This document shows positions 17,823-27,093 of a stretch of 64,000 nt of DNA, piece by piece (within the stretch, counting starts at the first letter, position 1; each line of letters begins with the position of its first letter). The notes under the pieces are model-generated. The model saw only the letters and a program-made list of their open reading frames with translations. It ran no database searches and was not told where the DNA came from. The stretch covers positions 1-64,000 of the forward strand of contig NZ_FMZJ01000022.1 of assembly GCF_900101455.1 (NCBI RefSeq), written 5' to 3'. This DNA is from Sphingomonas sp. YR710. Its GTDB lineage: Bacteria > Pseudomonadota > Alphaproteobacteria > Sphingomonadales > Sphingomonadaceae. The translations under genes and the position numbers were made by a program.

Positions 17823-18674
17823 ATGCACGGCCTGATCATCACCGCCGACGATTTCGGCGCCGACGCCTCCGTCAACGAAGCCGTCGAGAACGCCCACACC
17901 GACGGCATCCTCACCGCCGCCAGCCTGATGGTCACCGGCAACGCCAGGGCCGACGCAGTCGCGCGCGCCAAACGGCTTCCGGGTCTCGGGGTCGGGCTGC
18001 ATCTCGTCCTCGTCGAGGGACGCCCGGCGCTGCCACCCGATCGCATCCCCGATCTGGTCGATAGCGACGGCTGCTTCCGCACCAACATGGTCCGCGCCGG
18101 CATCGATATCTTCTTCCGGCCTGCCGTCCGGCGGCAACTCGCAGCCGAGATCGAGGCGCAGTTCGTGGCCTTCGCGGCGACCGGCCTGTCGCTCGATCAT
18201 GTCAACGCACACAAGCATTTCCACCTGCACCCGACGATCGCCGGGCTGATCCTGTCGATCGGTCCGCGCTACGGCCTGCGCGCGATGCGGGCACCGGTCG
18301 AGCCGCTCGCAGCGCTGCGCCGGATCGAGCCCGTCACCGCCAGCCTCGCCGGTCGCATCGCCGCGCCTTATGCGCGCAGCGTGCGATCACGGATCGCCCG
18401 CGCCGGCCTGCTCGTGCCCGATCAGGTGTTCGGCCTCGCCTGGAGCGGCGCGATGACGAGCAGGAGGCTCGCCGCCCTGATCGCAAATCGCGCGCCCGGC
18501 CTTACCGAAATCTACCTCCATCCCGCGACGCGCGACGATTATCCCGGTCATGCGCCTGGCTATGCCTATGCCGCGGAATATGCCGCGTTGACCGATCACG
18601 ATGTCCGCCGCGCCGCCGCCGGCATTCCGACCGGCGCCTTCGCCGATTTCGGACGTCAGGACAAAACCGCATGA
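17823..18674 (+). CDS. hpnK: Hopanoid deacetylase HpnK (YdjC-like)
   Basis: HpnK removes the acetyl group from N-acetylglucosaminyl-bacteriohopanetetrol. This 283-residue YdjC/ChbG-type protein opens with the metal-binding motif GLIITADDFG, followed by GLHLVLVEG and the histidine-rich DHVNAHKHFHLHP segment, matching the family's metal site. The start is the ATG at 17823. The last four bases overlap the hpnL start (ATGA at 18671). It sits between hpnJ and hpnL, as expected for the cyclitol-ether gene set. Confidence 0.94.
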   Translation: MHGLIITADDFGADASVNEAVENAHTDGILTAASLMVTGNARADAVARAKRLPGLGVGLHLVLVEGRPALPPDRIPDLVDSDGCFRTNMVRAGIDIFFRPAVRRQLAAEIEAQFVAFAATGLSLDHVNAHKHFHLHPTIAGLILSIGPRYGLRAMRAPVEPLAALRRIEPVTASLAGRIAAPYARSVRSRIARAGLLVPDQVFGLAWSGAMTSRRLAALIANRAPGLTEIYLHPATRDDYPGHAPGYAYAAEYAALTDHDVRRAAAGIPTGAFADFGRQDKTA

Positions 18675-19660
18675 GCGGGCGGCTGCACTGGCCGGTGCTG
18701 CTGGCGATCGCCGCCGGGCTCGGCATCACCGTATGGGCGATGGGATCGGTGGGATTCGCCGACATCGGGCGCAGCATCGCGCGGCTCGGCATCACCGGCT
18801 TTGGCTTGCTGCTGCTGGCATCGGCCGGCGTCAACCTGCTACTGGGCGCCGCCTGGCTGGCATCGATGCCGGGCGAACGGTGGAGCCGCTGGCTGTCCTT
18901 CACCTGGGCGCGCACCGCGCGTGAGGCGGCAAGCGATCTGCTGCCCTTCGCGCAGATCGGCGGCCTTGTCGTCGGCACACGCACCCTCACCGCGCGCGGA
19001 CTCGCCGCAAACCGCGTCTATGCGTCGATGATCGTTGACCTCACCACCGAGATGTTCGCGCAACTGCTGTTCACGTTGCTCGGTCTGTGGATTGTCGGAT
19101 CCTTGCTGTTCGGGCCCGGCGGTTCGGTGTCGGTGAAGCCGATGATCTGGGCCGGCACCGCGCTCGTCATCGCCACCACCCTTGCCTTCGCAACCTTGCA
19201 ACGGCCGGCCCTGCGCTTCGCCGGCTTCCTCGCGCAACGGGTGCTGCCCGATACCGAAGGACGGATAGACGGCATATTGGCCGAGCTTGCGGGCTTCTAC
19301 CGCGCCCGCGGCTCGATCTTCATCGCATTCGTCTTCAACTTCCTGGCCTGGACGGCCAGCGCCGGCTGCGCCTGGCTGATCCTCGACATCATCCATCAGG
19401 CGCCGTCCTTCTGGAATGTCGTCGGCCTCGAAAGCCTGATCTTCGCGGTGCGCGGCGCGGCCTTCTTCATGCCCGGTGCGCTGGGTTTCCAGGAGGCCGC
19501 CTATATCCTGCTGGCAACCACCTTCGGCATCAATCCCGAAGCGGCCGTGGCAATGTCGTTGATCAAGCGCGCGCGCGACGTCGCGATCGGGCTACCGTCT
19601 CTGATCGTATGGCAGATTATCGAATTTCGGTCCGGGCTAAAGCGCAAGGCTTCTGCTTAG
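18671..19660 (+). CDS. hpnL: Hopanoid-associated membrane protein HpnL
   Basis: HpnL is a multi-helix membrane protein (329 residues, about eight helices) related to the lysylphosphatidylglycerol synthase flippase-like domain family. Recognisable segments are DLLPFAQIGGLVVGTR, SMIVDLTTEM and the C-terminal GAAFFMPGALGFQEAAY motif. The molecular role is not established; a lipid flippase-like function is an inference from the family. It overlaps hpnK by four bases and closes the hpnI-J-K-L run. The sequence after its stop is AT-rich and unlike the rest of the window. Confidence 0.92.
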   Translation: MSGRLHWPVLLAIAAGLGITVWAMGSVGFADIGRSIARLGITGFGLLLLASAGVNLLLGAAWLASMPGERWSRWLSFTWARTAREAASDLLPFAQIGGLVVGTRTLTARGLAANRVYASMIVDLTTEMFAQLLFTLLGLWIVGSLLFGPGGSVSVKPMIWAGTALVIATTLAFATLQRPALRFAGFLAQRVLPDTEGRIDGILAELAGFYRARGSIFIAFVFNFLAWTASAGCAWLILDIIHQAPSFWNVVGLESLIFAVRGAAFFMPGALGFQEAAYILLATTFGINPEAAVAMSLIKRARDVAIGLPSLIVWQIIEFRSGLKRKASA

Positions 19661-19900
19661 TTAAGAAACCAGATTTAGAGATATCACAAATCGTCGCTTT
19701 GATATTTTTCAAAAATTTCTGAAATACCACATCAAAATCCGATAATTTTATTTGAACATATTTGAGCGGTCCGTGTTACAGATAGGAAGTGCGACGAGCC
19801 AGAGTTTGACGGACGACAATGTCCGCCTGCAAACTGGAAAAGCCGAATGCGGTGGCATTACGACTTGCGCCCTGCCCCTCGAAAGCATCGGATAAGCAAA

Positions 19901-20431
19901 ATGCCCTGGCCATCGTTACCCAGCATCGGCCGGCTATTAGCGCCGCCTCTTCTCGCCACCATGATTTTGGGCAATGTCGCGGTGAATGGCGACGTGGCTA
20001 CCCGAACCTTGTCGGTCCAGAACGCCGAACGCGCTAGGTTGGGCGTGGCCGGACTGAAATGGGATGCAGCGCTTGCCCGCGACGCCGCTGGATGGGCGAG
20101 GCATCTGGCCGTACTCGGGTATCTTGAACATTCGCCGGACGATGCCGCCGACCCGTCACCTGAAGGCGAAAATCTTTGGGCAGGAACTGCGGGCAGCTAT
20201 TCTATCGAGGCGATGTCGAAATATTGGGCCGACGAACGCCGCTTTTACAAGCATGGGCTATTTCCGAACAGCAGCACGACCGGCGATCTCGAAGATGTCG
20301 GCCATTACACCCAGATGGTATGGCGATCGAGTACCAGGGTTGGCTGTGCCCTCGCCAGCGGTGAACATGATGACTTCTTCGTTTGCCGATATGGCGAAGG
20401 CGGCAATGTCATCGGCGAAAAGCCATTCTGA
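19901..20431 (+). CDS. CAP-domain (SCP/PR1-like) secreted protein
   Basis: The protein has an N-terminal hydrophobic segment (RLLAPPLLATMILGNVAV) consistent with export, followed by one CAP domain. Diagnostic motifs are QNAERARLGVAGLKWD at the domain start, GENLWAG, GHYTQMVWRSSTRVGC (CAP signature 1) and FFVCRYGEGGN (CAP signature 2). The CAP cavity His residues appear to be kept. Bacterial CAP proteins have no agreed biochemical role. I chose the ATG at 19901 (MPWPSL, about 176 residues); ATG 19847, which has a GGAAAAG upstream, would add 18 mostly basic residues. The 5' flank from 19661 is AT-rich and may hold the promoter. Confidence 0.88.
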   Translation: MPWPSLPSIGRLLAPPLLATMILGNVAVNGDVATRTLSVQNAERARLGVAGLKWDAALARDAAGWARHLAVLGYLEHSPDDAADPSPEGENLWAGTAGSYSIEAMSKYWADERRFYKHGLFPNSSTTGDLEDVGHYTQMVWRSSTRVGCALASGEHDDFFVCRYGEGGNVIGEKPF

Positions 20432-20477
20432 GATCCAACCGCGCGACACGAGCGATTTAACAGAGTTAGGATCTGTC

Positions 20478-20840
20478 ATGCATATATTATGTGTCGACGA
20501 CGACCCCTTGGTGCGTAACGTCACTTGCGATATGCTCCGCGACCTCGGCCATAAGGTCAGCGAAACGTCAAACGGCAATCAGGGGCTGAGCCGTCTCCGG
20601 CAAACCGGTGACGCAATCGACGTGTTGATTACCGACATCCGGATGCCCGGTCTGGACGGATTGCGCTTCGCGCAAATCGCGCGGGGCGATCGTCCCAACC
20701 TGCCGATCATCTTCTTTTCGGCTTATGCGCCGGTGGAATCGCCAGACGAGTTTTATAGCATCCGGCTGCAGAAGCCTTGCTCGCTGGGCGCGCTGGACGC
20801 CGCGATTACGAAAATGGCGAGCAGGCTTACCCCGGGTTGA
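20478..20840 (+). CDS. Single-domain response regulator (CheY-like)
   Basis: This is a 120-residue receiver domain with no output domain. It contains all core residues: the acidic pocket in HILCVDDDP, the phospho-acceptor Asp in VLITDIRMPG, the Ser in IIFFSAYA and the Lys in RLQKPCS. The ATG at 20478 is preferred; a longer frame that begins inside the CAP gene is a shadow. The gap from the CAP gene is 46 bases, so the two may be cotranscribed. It lies convergent to kdpE about 40 bases away, but nothing indicates a Kdp role. No kinase partner is adjacent. Confidence 0.88.
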   Translation: MHILCVDDDPLVRNVTCDMLRDLGHKVSETSNGNQGLSRLRQTGDAIDVLITDIRMPGLDGLRFAQIARGDRPNLPIIFFSAYAPVESPDEFYSIRLQKPCSLGALDAAITKMASRLTPG

Positions 20841-20879
20841 TCGACCTACAGCACCATCTCCGGAAACGGCGTCTAAGCA

Positions 20880-21566
20880 TCAATCCCCTTTTATCCGATA
20901 CCCTACACCGGGATCGTTGAGGATGATCGTTGGCCGCGCCGGATCGGGTTCGATCTTCTGCCGCAGATTGCGGACCACGACGCGCACATATTCGATGTCG
21001 CTGTCATGCGCGGCGCCCCAGATGGTTCGCAGCAATTGCCCGTGCGTGATAACCCGTCCCGGGTGCGCCGCCAGCTCGGCCAGCAAGGCATATTCCTTGC
21101 GCGTCAGATGAACCTCGGCGCCTGCCCGTTCGATCCTCCGCTCGCCGAGGTCGATCGACAGATCACCGATGCGCAACCGGTCGTCGCGACGGGTACCACC
21201 GTGGCGCGCGGCCGTACGCAGGCGAGCGAGCAGTTCGTCGGTATCGAAAGGCTTGGTGACATAGTCATCGGCGCCGAGATCGAGCGCAGCAACCTTTTCG
21301 GCCGTCGCATCGCGCGCCGAAACGACCAGCAACGATGCATGTCCGGCGGCCTTGAGCAACGGAATCAGTTCCAGCCCGTCGCGATCCGGCAGCCCCAGAT
21401 CGAGCAGGATGATATCCGGCCGCTCGGTTCGCGCCGCATGCAAGGCCGTGGCCGCACTGTCGGCCTCGATCACCTCATAATTGCCGCGCCGCAAGGCCAC
21501 GCCGATCAGCCGGCGGATCGCAGCCTCGTCATCGATCACCAGCACCTTCGGCTCACCATGACTCAT
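20880..21566 (-). CDS. kdpE: Response regulator KdpE
   Basis: KdpE is the OmpR/PhoB-type activator of the kdp operon under potassium limitation. The 228-residue protein has a receiver domain (VLVIDDEAAIRRL, IILLDLGLPDRDG with the phospho-Asp, and the TKPF Lys), then a winged-helix DNA-binding domain ending VRVVVRNLRQKIE...GVGYRIKGD. The start ATG (21566) overlaps the kdpD stop (ATGA). Gene order kdpA-B-C-D-E with these overlaps implies one transcript. Confidence 0.95.
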   Translation of the reverse strand: MSHGEPKVLVIDDEAAIRRLIGVALRRGNYEVIEADSAATALHAARTERPDIILLDLGLPDRDGLELIPLLKAAGHASLLVVSARDATAEKVAALDLGADDYVTKPFDTDELLARLRTAARHGGTRRDDRLRIGDLSIDLGERRIERAGAEVHLTRKEYALLAELAAHPGRVITHGQLLRTIWGAAHDSDIEYVRVVVRNLRQKIEPDPARPTIILNDPGVGYRIKGD

Positions 21567-24250
21567 CGTTCGAAATTCGGATCGGCGCGGACGATAAGGT
21601 GTTCGGGCCACGCTAGCGAAAAACGCGATCCCTGCGGCTCATGGCATGTTTCGGCGGAGATGCCGATATCCATCGCCCGCGCGAAATCGCGCGCGATCGC
21701 CAGACCCAGCCCGGTGCCGCCGCGCGAACGATCCGATCCGTCGAACCGGGTGAAGGTCTCGAACACCGCCTCTTCCATTCCTTCCGGTAAGCCATCCCCC
21801 TGATCGCGGATCGACAGCGTCAGTCCGCCCGGTGATCGCCGCGCCGCGATCATAACCTCTGTATTCGCATCGGCATAGCGGCCGGCATTATCGAGCAGGT
21901 TGATCAAGATGTGGTGCAGCAATTGCGGATCGGCGCGCACCATCGGCAAATCGGGCGGCACGTCGAGCCGAATGTCGTGGCCCTGCAACACGCGGCGGAC
22001 GTCATGGCACGCGCTTGCTACGGCATCGGTCAGGTCGACCGGTTCGACTGCTACACGGATCGCCCCCGCCTGCACGCGGGCCATGTCGAGCAGATTGGCG
22101 ACGAACCGGTTGAGCCGCGCGACCTCACTATCAAGCGCGTCGACCAGAGCGGTAGCCTCAGGATCAAGCGATGTGCGCCGCAATTCGCCGATCGTCCCCA
22201 GGATCGTCGTGATCGGCGTGCGCAGATCATGGCTGACCGATGACAGCAGCGCAGAGCGCAGCCGATCGCGGTTGCGGACATCGTCGAGATCACGCATCGC
22301 CTCGGCCAGCGTCATGCGATCGAGCGCCAGCGCCGCCTGATCGAGCAGGTTGACCAGAAGCGGCAGTTCATCCGCCCGGATCGCCGTTTCGTCAAAACGT
22401 GCAACACCGATGGCGGCGAGCACTCCCTCCTCCTTTCGGATCGGCTGAAACAGCCAGTCCGACGATGTCAGCGTGTCGGTATCGCGCCCCGCGCGCAGGC
22501 CGCGATCGAGCGCCCAATTGGCCGCGGCGATATCGATTGGACCGAGCTCGGCGTCGGGCGGTATCGCCGCAACCAGCGCACCGCCACCGGGGCCGGGCAC
22601 GAGCAGCACGGCCTGAACATCGAACAATCGCCCGACCTCGGCGCAGATTGCCTGCGCAAGTTCGGTCGGGTTGGCGGCTGCGGCGATCGCCTGCGAAAAA
22701 CCCGCCAGCGCGGCGTTCTGCTTCGCCGATCGCGCGGCAAGATCGGCCTGCACGCGCACGCTCGCGGCGAACTGGCTCGTCACCGTTGCCACCACCAGCA
22801 GCACGACGAACGCGATGACATTTTCGGGATTGCTGATCGAAAACGTATAGAGCGGCTCCAGGAAGAAGAAATTATAGGCAAGCGCCGATATCACGCCGGC
22901 GAATATGCCCGGGCGCAGCCCGAAACGGCTCGCCGCCGCCAGCACCGGCAGCAGGAACAGCATCGCGACATTATTGAAGTTGATCAGCCGAAGCATGCCA
23001 ACGCCCAGCGCGGCGGTGCCCGCGACCAGCGAGGCGGACCAGAGATAGGGCTTCGCATTGATCTGCTGGCGCAAGGTCAGGCGGGGCGCGCGCTGCGGTC
23101 GCTGCGTATCGACGGCGTCGATCGGCAGGACATGAATCGCCAGCCCTTCGGCGCTCCGCACGATGCGATCGACCACCGAGCCATGACGCAGTTCGAACCA
23201 CCAGCTGCGCGCCGATTTGCCGAGCACGATCTGCGTCGCGCGGACATCGCGGGCATAAGCGGTCAGCGCCGGCACCACGCTGGCGGCGGGGATCGATGCG
23301 GTCGCGGCCCCCAGCTGCGCCGCCAGCGCGATCGTCCGCGCGAGCATCTGCCGTTCGGCGGGGGTGAATCCGGCGGAACGGCTTGTCTCGATATGCACTG
23401 CCGTCCATGGCGCGCGCAGGGCATCGGCCAGGCGCTTGGCCGCCCGTACAAGTTCGATCGCCTCGGGCCGCTCGTTGACCGCCACCAGCACGCGTTCGCC
23501 CGCGGCAAAACTGCCGCCCAACGCATGGGCACGCAGATAATCGAGCATCTGCGCATCGACCGCCTGCGCGGCACGGCGCAACGCCAGTTCGCGCAACGCC
23601 GACAGGTTCGATTTCGAAAAGAAGTGGGTGAGCGCCCGGCTCGCCTCCTCGGGCACATAGACCTTGCCCTCCTTCAGCCGCTCGATCAGTTCGTCCGGCG
23701 GAATATCGACAATCTCGATCTCGGCATTTTCGAGCACGCGATCGGGCACGGTCTCGCGCACGCGAACGCGCGTGAAAGACGCGACGACATCGTTCAGGCT
23801 TTCGAGATGCTGAATGTTGACCGTGGAATAGACATCGATCCCGGCATCGAGCAGTTCCTCGACATCCTGCCAGCGCTTGGGATGCCGGCTGCCCGGCGCA
23901 TTGGTGTGGGCGAGCTCGTCGACCAGCACGAGCGCGGGCCGGCGCGACAGGATGGTGTCGATGTCCATCTCGGTCAGCGTCCGGCCCTGATGATCGATCA
24001 ACTTGCGCGGTATCACCGTGAAGGGGTGGGTCAGCGCCTCGGTTTCGCGGCGTCCGTGGGTTTCGACCACGCCCACCACCACATCGACGCCAGCCCGCAG
24101 CCGTGCCGCGCCTTCGGACAACATTTCATAGGTCTTGCCCACCCCGGGCGCGGCGCCGAGGAACAGCTTGAGGCGGCCGCGCCCTTCGCGCGCAGCGGCG
24201 CGCAGCAGGGCGTCCGGATCGGCGCGCGCGGGTTCGTCGGGGCGAATCAG
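21563..24250 (-). CDS. kdpD: Sensor histidine kinase KdpD (probable CTG start)
   Basis: KdpD senses potassium or turgor and phosphorylates KdpE. In the protein of about 895 residues, the N-terminal KdpD domain has Walker-type GAAPGVGKT followed by VVGVVETHGR. After it come a USP-like region, four close membrane helices around residues 400-490, a GAF-like region, and a kinase core with SSVSHDLRTPITTILG (phospho-His) and GGTGLGLAIARDFA. The first conventional start (GTG 24142) would cut off the Walker motif, and the frame upstream encodes RPDEPARADPDALL, matching known KdpD N-termini. No ATG, GTG or TTG exists there. CTG at 24250, overlapping the kdpC stop as CTGA, is the best start, with ATT at 24247 as an alternative. 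An AAGGAAGGA Shine-Dalgarno lies just upstream. Confidence 0.9.
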   Translation of the reverse strand: MIRPDEPARADPDALLRAAAREGRGRLKLFLGAAPGVGKTYEMLSEGAARLRAGVDVVVGVVETHGRRETEALTHPFTVIPRKLIDHQGRTLTEMDIDTILSRRPALVLVDELAHTNAPGSRHPKRWQDVEELLDAGIDVYSTVNIQHLESLNDVVASFTRVRVRETVPDRVLENAEIEIVDIPPDELIERLKEGKVYVPEEASRALTHFFSKSNLSALRELALRRAAQAVDAQMLDYLRAHALGGSFAAGERVLVAVNERPEAIELVRAAKRLADALRAPWTAVHIETSRSAGFTPAERQMLARTIALAAQLGAATASIPAASVVPALTAYARDVRATQIVLGKSARSWWFELRHGSVVDRIVRSAEGLAIHVLPIDAVDTQRPQRAPRLTLRQQINAKPYLWSASLVAGTAALGVGMLRLINFNNVAMLFLLPVLAAASRFGLRPGIFAGVISALAYNFFFLEPLYTFSISNPENVIAFVVLLVVATVTSQFAASVRVQADLAARSAKQNAALAGFSQAIAAAANPTELAQAICAEVGRLFDVQAVLLVPGPGGGALVAAIPPDAELGPIDIAAANWALDRGLRAGRDTDTLTSSDWLFQPIRKEEGVLAAIGVARFDETAIRADELPLLVNLLDQAALALDRMTLAEAMRDLDDVRNRDRLRSALLSSVSHDLRTPITTILGTIGELRRTSLDPEATALVDALDSEVARLNRFVANLLDMARVQAGAIRVAVEPVDLTDAVASACHDVRRVLQGHDIRLDVPPDLPMVRADPQLLHHILINLLDNAGRYADANTEVMIAARRSPGGLTLSIRDQGDGLPEGMEEAVFETFTRFDGSDRSRGGTGLGLAIARDFARAMDIGISAETCHEPQGSRFSLAWPEHLIVRADPNFER

Positions 24251-24837
24251 TCCTTCCTTCCAGCGGCTTGAGCATCGAGCCGGCGGTTCAGCGCCAGCAC
24301 GTTGACCCGTGGTTCGCCGATAAAGCCTAGCACAGGCTGATCGGTTTCAGAGGCCACAATCTTCCGGACTTCCGCCACATCGATGCCCCTCGCCTTGGCC
24401 ACGCGATCGACCTGCCATTCCGCCGCTTCCGGCGTGATTTCTGGATCGAGTCCAGAACCGGACGCGGTCACCAGATCGGCAGGGATCGGCTGCCCGGGAT
24501 GTTCGACCGCCAGCGTCTTGATATCGCCGCGCACCCGATCGATCAAAACCTGCGATGTCGGCCCGAGGTTCGATCCCGACGACGCGGTGGCGTCATAGCC
24601 CTTGCCGGCGGCCGACGGACGGCCGTGAAAATAACGCGCGGCGGCAAAATTCTGCCCGATCAGTTCCGAACCGATCACCTTGTCGCCATCCCGGATCAGG
24701 CTGCCATTGGCCTGATGCGGAAAGGCCGTCTGGCCGACGATCGTCATCAGGATCGGATAGACGACGCCCAGCAGGAGGGCGAACAGGATCGTCATCACCG
24801 CCGCAGGGCGTAGAGAGGTTATAAGATCGTTTTTCAT
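24247..24837 (-). CDS. kdpC: K+-transporting ATPase subunit KdpC
   Basis: KdpC is the single-helix accessory subunit of the KdpFABC potassium pump. The 196-residue protein has an N-terminal helix (LRPAAVMTILFALLLGVVYPILMTI), then IGSELIGQNF and ARYFHGRPSA. A C-terminal DLVTASGSGLDPEI segment and VNVLALNRRLD close the domain; these are classic KdpC signatures. The start ATG is at 24837. The stop TGA overlaps the kdpD start region. Upstream, about 210 bases containing a long dyad repeat separate it from kdpB, unusual for an otherwise tight operon. Confidence 0.96.
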   Translation of the reverse strand: MKNDLITSLRPAAVMTILFALLLGVVYPILMTIVGQTAFPHQANGSLIRDGDKVIGSELIGQNFAAARYFHGRPSAAGKGYDATASSGSNLGPTSQVLIDRVRGDIKTLAVEHPGQPIPADLVTASGSGLDPEITPEAAEWQVDRVAKARGIDVAEVRKIVASETDQPVLGFIGEPRVNVLALNRRLDAQAAGRKD

Positions 24838-24870
24838 GACAATGTTCCTCGAATATTGTGCCGTACTCCG

Positions 24871-25033
24871 AACCTCCCCCGCCAGGGGGAGGTGGCAGCG
24901 CAAAGCGCTGACGGAGGGGGAGGACGGTTGGCGCCCGACATGAAGAGGGCCCGCGCATCCTCAAGGAGCAGTTGGCCGCCGCCCGCCCCCTCCGTCACCT
25001 TCGGCGACACCTCCCCCTGGCGGGGGGAGGGTT
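24871..25033. repeat. G/C-rich dyad repeat, copy 4 (between kdpB and kdpC)
   Basis: The left arm CCTCCCCCGCCAGGGGGAGG and the following GTGGCAGCGCAAAGCGCTGA are identical to the copy at 6367; the right arm is ACACCTCCCCCTGGCGGGGG. The middle (about 60 bases) differs between the two copies. It lies between kdpB and kdpC inside the operon, where its stem could alter subunit stoichiometry by slowing or processing the mRNA. Confidence 0.88.
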
Positions 25034-25049
25034 GGGAAAGGCTGCTCCC

Positions 25050-27080
25050 TCACGCCAGATGCATCCCCGACACGATCAGATCGATCAGCTTGATGCCGAT
25101 GAACGGCGCCACCAATCCACCCAAGCCATAGACGGCCAGGTTGCGGGCAAGCAGCGGCCCCGCCCCGATCGGCCGGTATTTCACGCCCTTGAGCGCCAGC
25201 GGCACCAGCGCCGGGATGATCAGCGCGTTGAAGATGATCGCCGACAGGATCGCGCTCTGCGGGGTCGAAAGGCGCATCACGTTGAGCACCGACAGCCCCG
25301 GATAGAGCACCACGAACATCGCCGGAATGATCGCGAAATATTTGGCGACATCGTTGGCGACCGAGAAGGTTGTGAGGCTTCCGCGCGTCATCAGCAATTG
25401 CTTGCCGAGGCCCACGATCTCGATCAGCTTGGTCGGATCGCTGTCCAGATCGACCATGTTGCCCGCCTCGCGTGCCGCCTGCGTGCCGGTGTTCATCGCC
25501 ACGCCGACATCGGCCTGGGCGAGCGCCGGCGCATCATTGGTGCCGTCGCCGCACATCGCCACCAGCTTGCCGCCCTGCTGCTCCTTGCGGATCAGCGCCA
25601 GTTTGTCCTCGGGCGTCGCCTGGGCCAGGAAGTCGTCCACCCCCGCCTCGGCCGCGATCGATGCGGCGGTCAACGGATTGTCGCCGGTGATCATCACCGT
25701 GCGGATGCCCATCTTGCGCAATTCTCCGAAGCGCTCGCGGATACCCGCCTTGATCACGTCCTTGAGGAAGATCGCGCCGAGCAGCCGCCCGTCGCGTACC
25801 ACCGCCAGCGGCGTGCCGCCCGCGCGTGCGATCTCGTCGGTCGTACGGCGAAGCTCGGCGGCCGCGCTGCCCTCGGCCGAAGCGGGGTTGGCCTTGAAGA
25901 TCGAATCGACCGCGCCCTTCTGGATCGTCGAGCCGCCGATGATCACGCCCGAAATGCGGGTCTGCGCGGTGAACGGGATCACTTCGGCGTCGACCGGCAG
26001 CATCGCCGTCATCACCCCGTGCTTCTCCCGCGCGAGCACCACGATCGAGCGGCCTTCAGGCGTTTCATCGGCCAGGCTGGCGAGCAGAGCCGCCTCGGCG
26101 AGCTCGGCGATCGAGACACCTGCCACGGTCTTGAACTCGCTCGCCTGCCGGTCTCCGATCGTGATCGTCCCGGTCTTGTCGAGCAGCAACGTATCGATGT
26201 CGCCCGCCGCCTCGACCGCACGGCCCGATTTGGCAAGGACATTGAACCGCACGAGTCGGTCCATGCCGGCGATGCCGATCGCCGACAGCAAGGCCGCGAT
26301 CGTCGTCGGGATCAGGGTGATCAGCAGAGCCGCGAGAATCGCCACCGGGATCGATCCGCCGGCAAAGATCGCAAAACCCGGAATGGTGCCGACCGCGATC
26401 AGGAAGATGATCGTGAGGCCGACCAGCAGGATCGTCAGCGCGATCTCATTGGGGGTCTTCTGACGCTCGGCGCCCTCGACCAGCGCGATCATGCGATCGA
26501 GGAAGCCCTGCCCCGGCTCGGCGGTGATGCGCACCTTGATATGATCGGAGATCACCCGCGTGCCGGCGGTAACCGCCGATCGATCGCCACCACCCTCGCG
26601 GATCACCGGTGCGCTCTCGCCGGTGATCGCCGCCTCGTTGACCGAAGCGACACCCTCGATCACCTCACCGTCGCCGGGAATCAGATCATTGGTTTCAACA
26701 AGCACGACCTCGCCGGCCTGGAGAAAGCTCGCGGGAACGATCTCATAGGTATCGCCGACGCCGAGCAGGCGCTTGGCCTTGAGATCGGCCTTCGTCGCGC
26801 GCAGCGAGGCCGCCTGCGCCCGGCCGCGCCCTTCGGCGATCGCCTCGGCGAAGGTACCGAACAACACGGTGAGCCAGAGCCAGATCACAAGCTGGATCTG
26901 AAAGCTGATCGCCAAGCCACTGTGGCCGGTGAACAGCAGCACGGTAAGCAGCATCGCCACGGTAGCGGTAGTGAACATCACCGGGTTGCGGACAAGCTCG
27001 CGGGGATCGAGCTTGCTGAAGGCGTTGCCGATCGCGGGAATGACCAGATCGGCGGTAAAAAGCGACTGTGAACGCGCCAT
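25050..27080 (-). CDS. kdpB: K+-transporting P-type ATPase subunit KdpB
   Basis: KdpB is the ATP-hydrolysing P-type subunit of the potassium pump. The 676-residue length is normal. Key motifs are ITGESAPVI in the actuator domain, [12 protein letters not shown] with the phosphorylated Asp, and [16 protein letters not shown] in the P-domain hinge. The transmembrane [19 protein letters not shown] segment includes the coupling region. The start ATG is at 27080, 13 bases after kdpA ends. The long open frame on the opposite strand (24972-27071) is an antisense shadow. Confidence 0.97.
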   Translation of the reverse strand: MARSQSLFTADLVIPAIGNAFSKLDPRELVRNPVMFTTATVAMLLTVLLFTGHSGLAISFQIQLVIWLWLTVLFGTFAEAIAEGRGRAQAASLRATKADLKAKRLLGVGDTYEIVPASFLQAGEVVLVETNDLIPGDGEVIEGVASVNEAAITGESAPVIREGGGDRSAVTAGTRVISDHIKVRITAEPGQGFLDRMIALVEGAERQKTPNEIALTILLVGLTIIFLIAVGTIPGFAIFAGGSIPVAILAALLITLIPTTIAALLSAIGIAGMDRLVRFNVLAKSGRAVEAAGDIDTLLLDKTGTITIGDRQASEFKTVAGVSIAELAEAALLASLADETPEGRSIVVLAREKHGVMTAMLPVDAEVIPFTAQTRISGVIIGGSTIQKGAVDSIFKANPASAEGSAAAELRRTTDEIARAGGTPLAVVRDGRLLGAIFLKDVIKAGIRERFGELRKMGIRTVMITGDNPLTAASIAAEAGVDDFLAQATPEDKLALIRKEQQGGKLVAMCGDGTNDAPALAQADVGVAMNTGTQAAREAGNMVDLDSDPTKLIEIVGLGKQLLMTRGSLTTFSVANDVAKYFAIIPAMFVVLYPGLSVLNVMRLSTPQSAILSAIIFNALIIPALVPLALKGVKYRPIGAGPLLARNLAVYGLGGLVAPFIGIKLIDLIVSGMHLA

Positions 27081-27093
27081 GATAAGTCTCCGA

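Noticed and set aside
20064-20840. A 258-residue frame that joins the CAP gene region to the response regulator
   Set aside because: Its first 138 residues read the CAP gene in the wrong frame. Only the segment from 20478 matches a receiver domain.
24142-24144. GTG as the kdpD start
   Set aside because: It would remove the conserved GAAPGVGKT Walker motif and the preceding RPDxDxLL region found in known KdpD proteins.
24972-27071. A 699-residue open frame antisense to kdpB
   Set aside because: It is the complement of a strongly conserved P-type ATPase gene. High GC and third-position bias make long antisense frames common, and the translation shows no family motif and a biased Arg/Gln/Asp composition.
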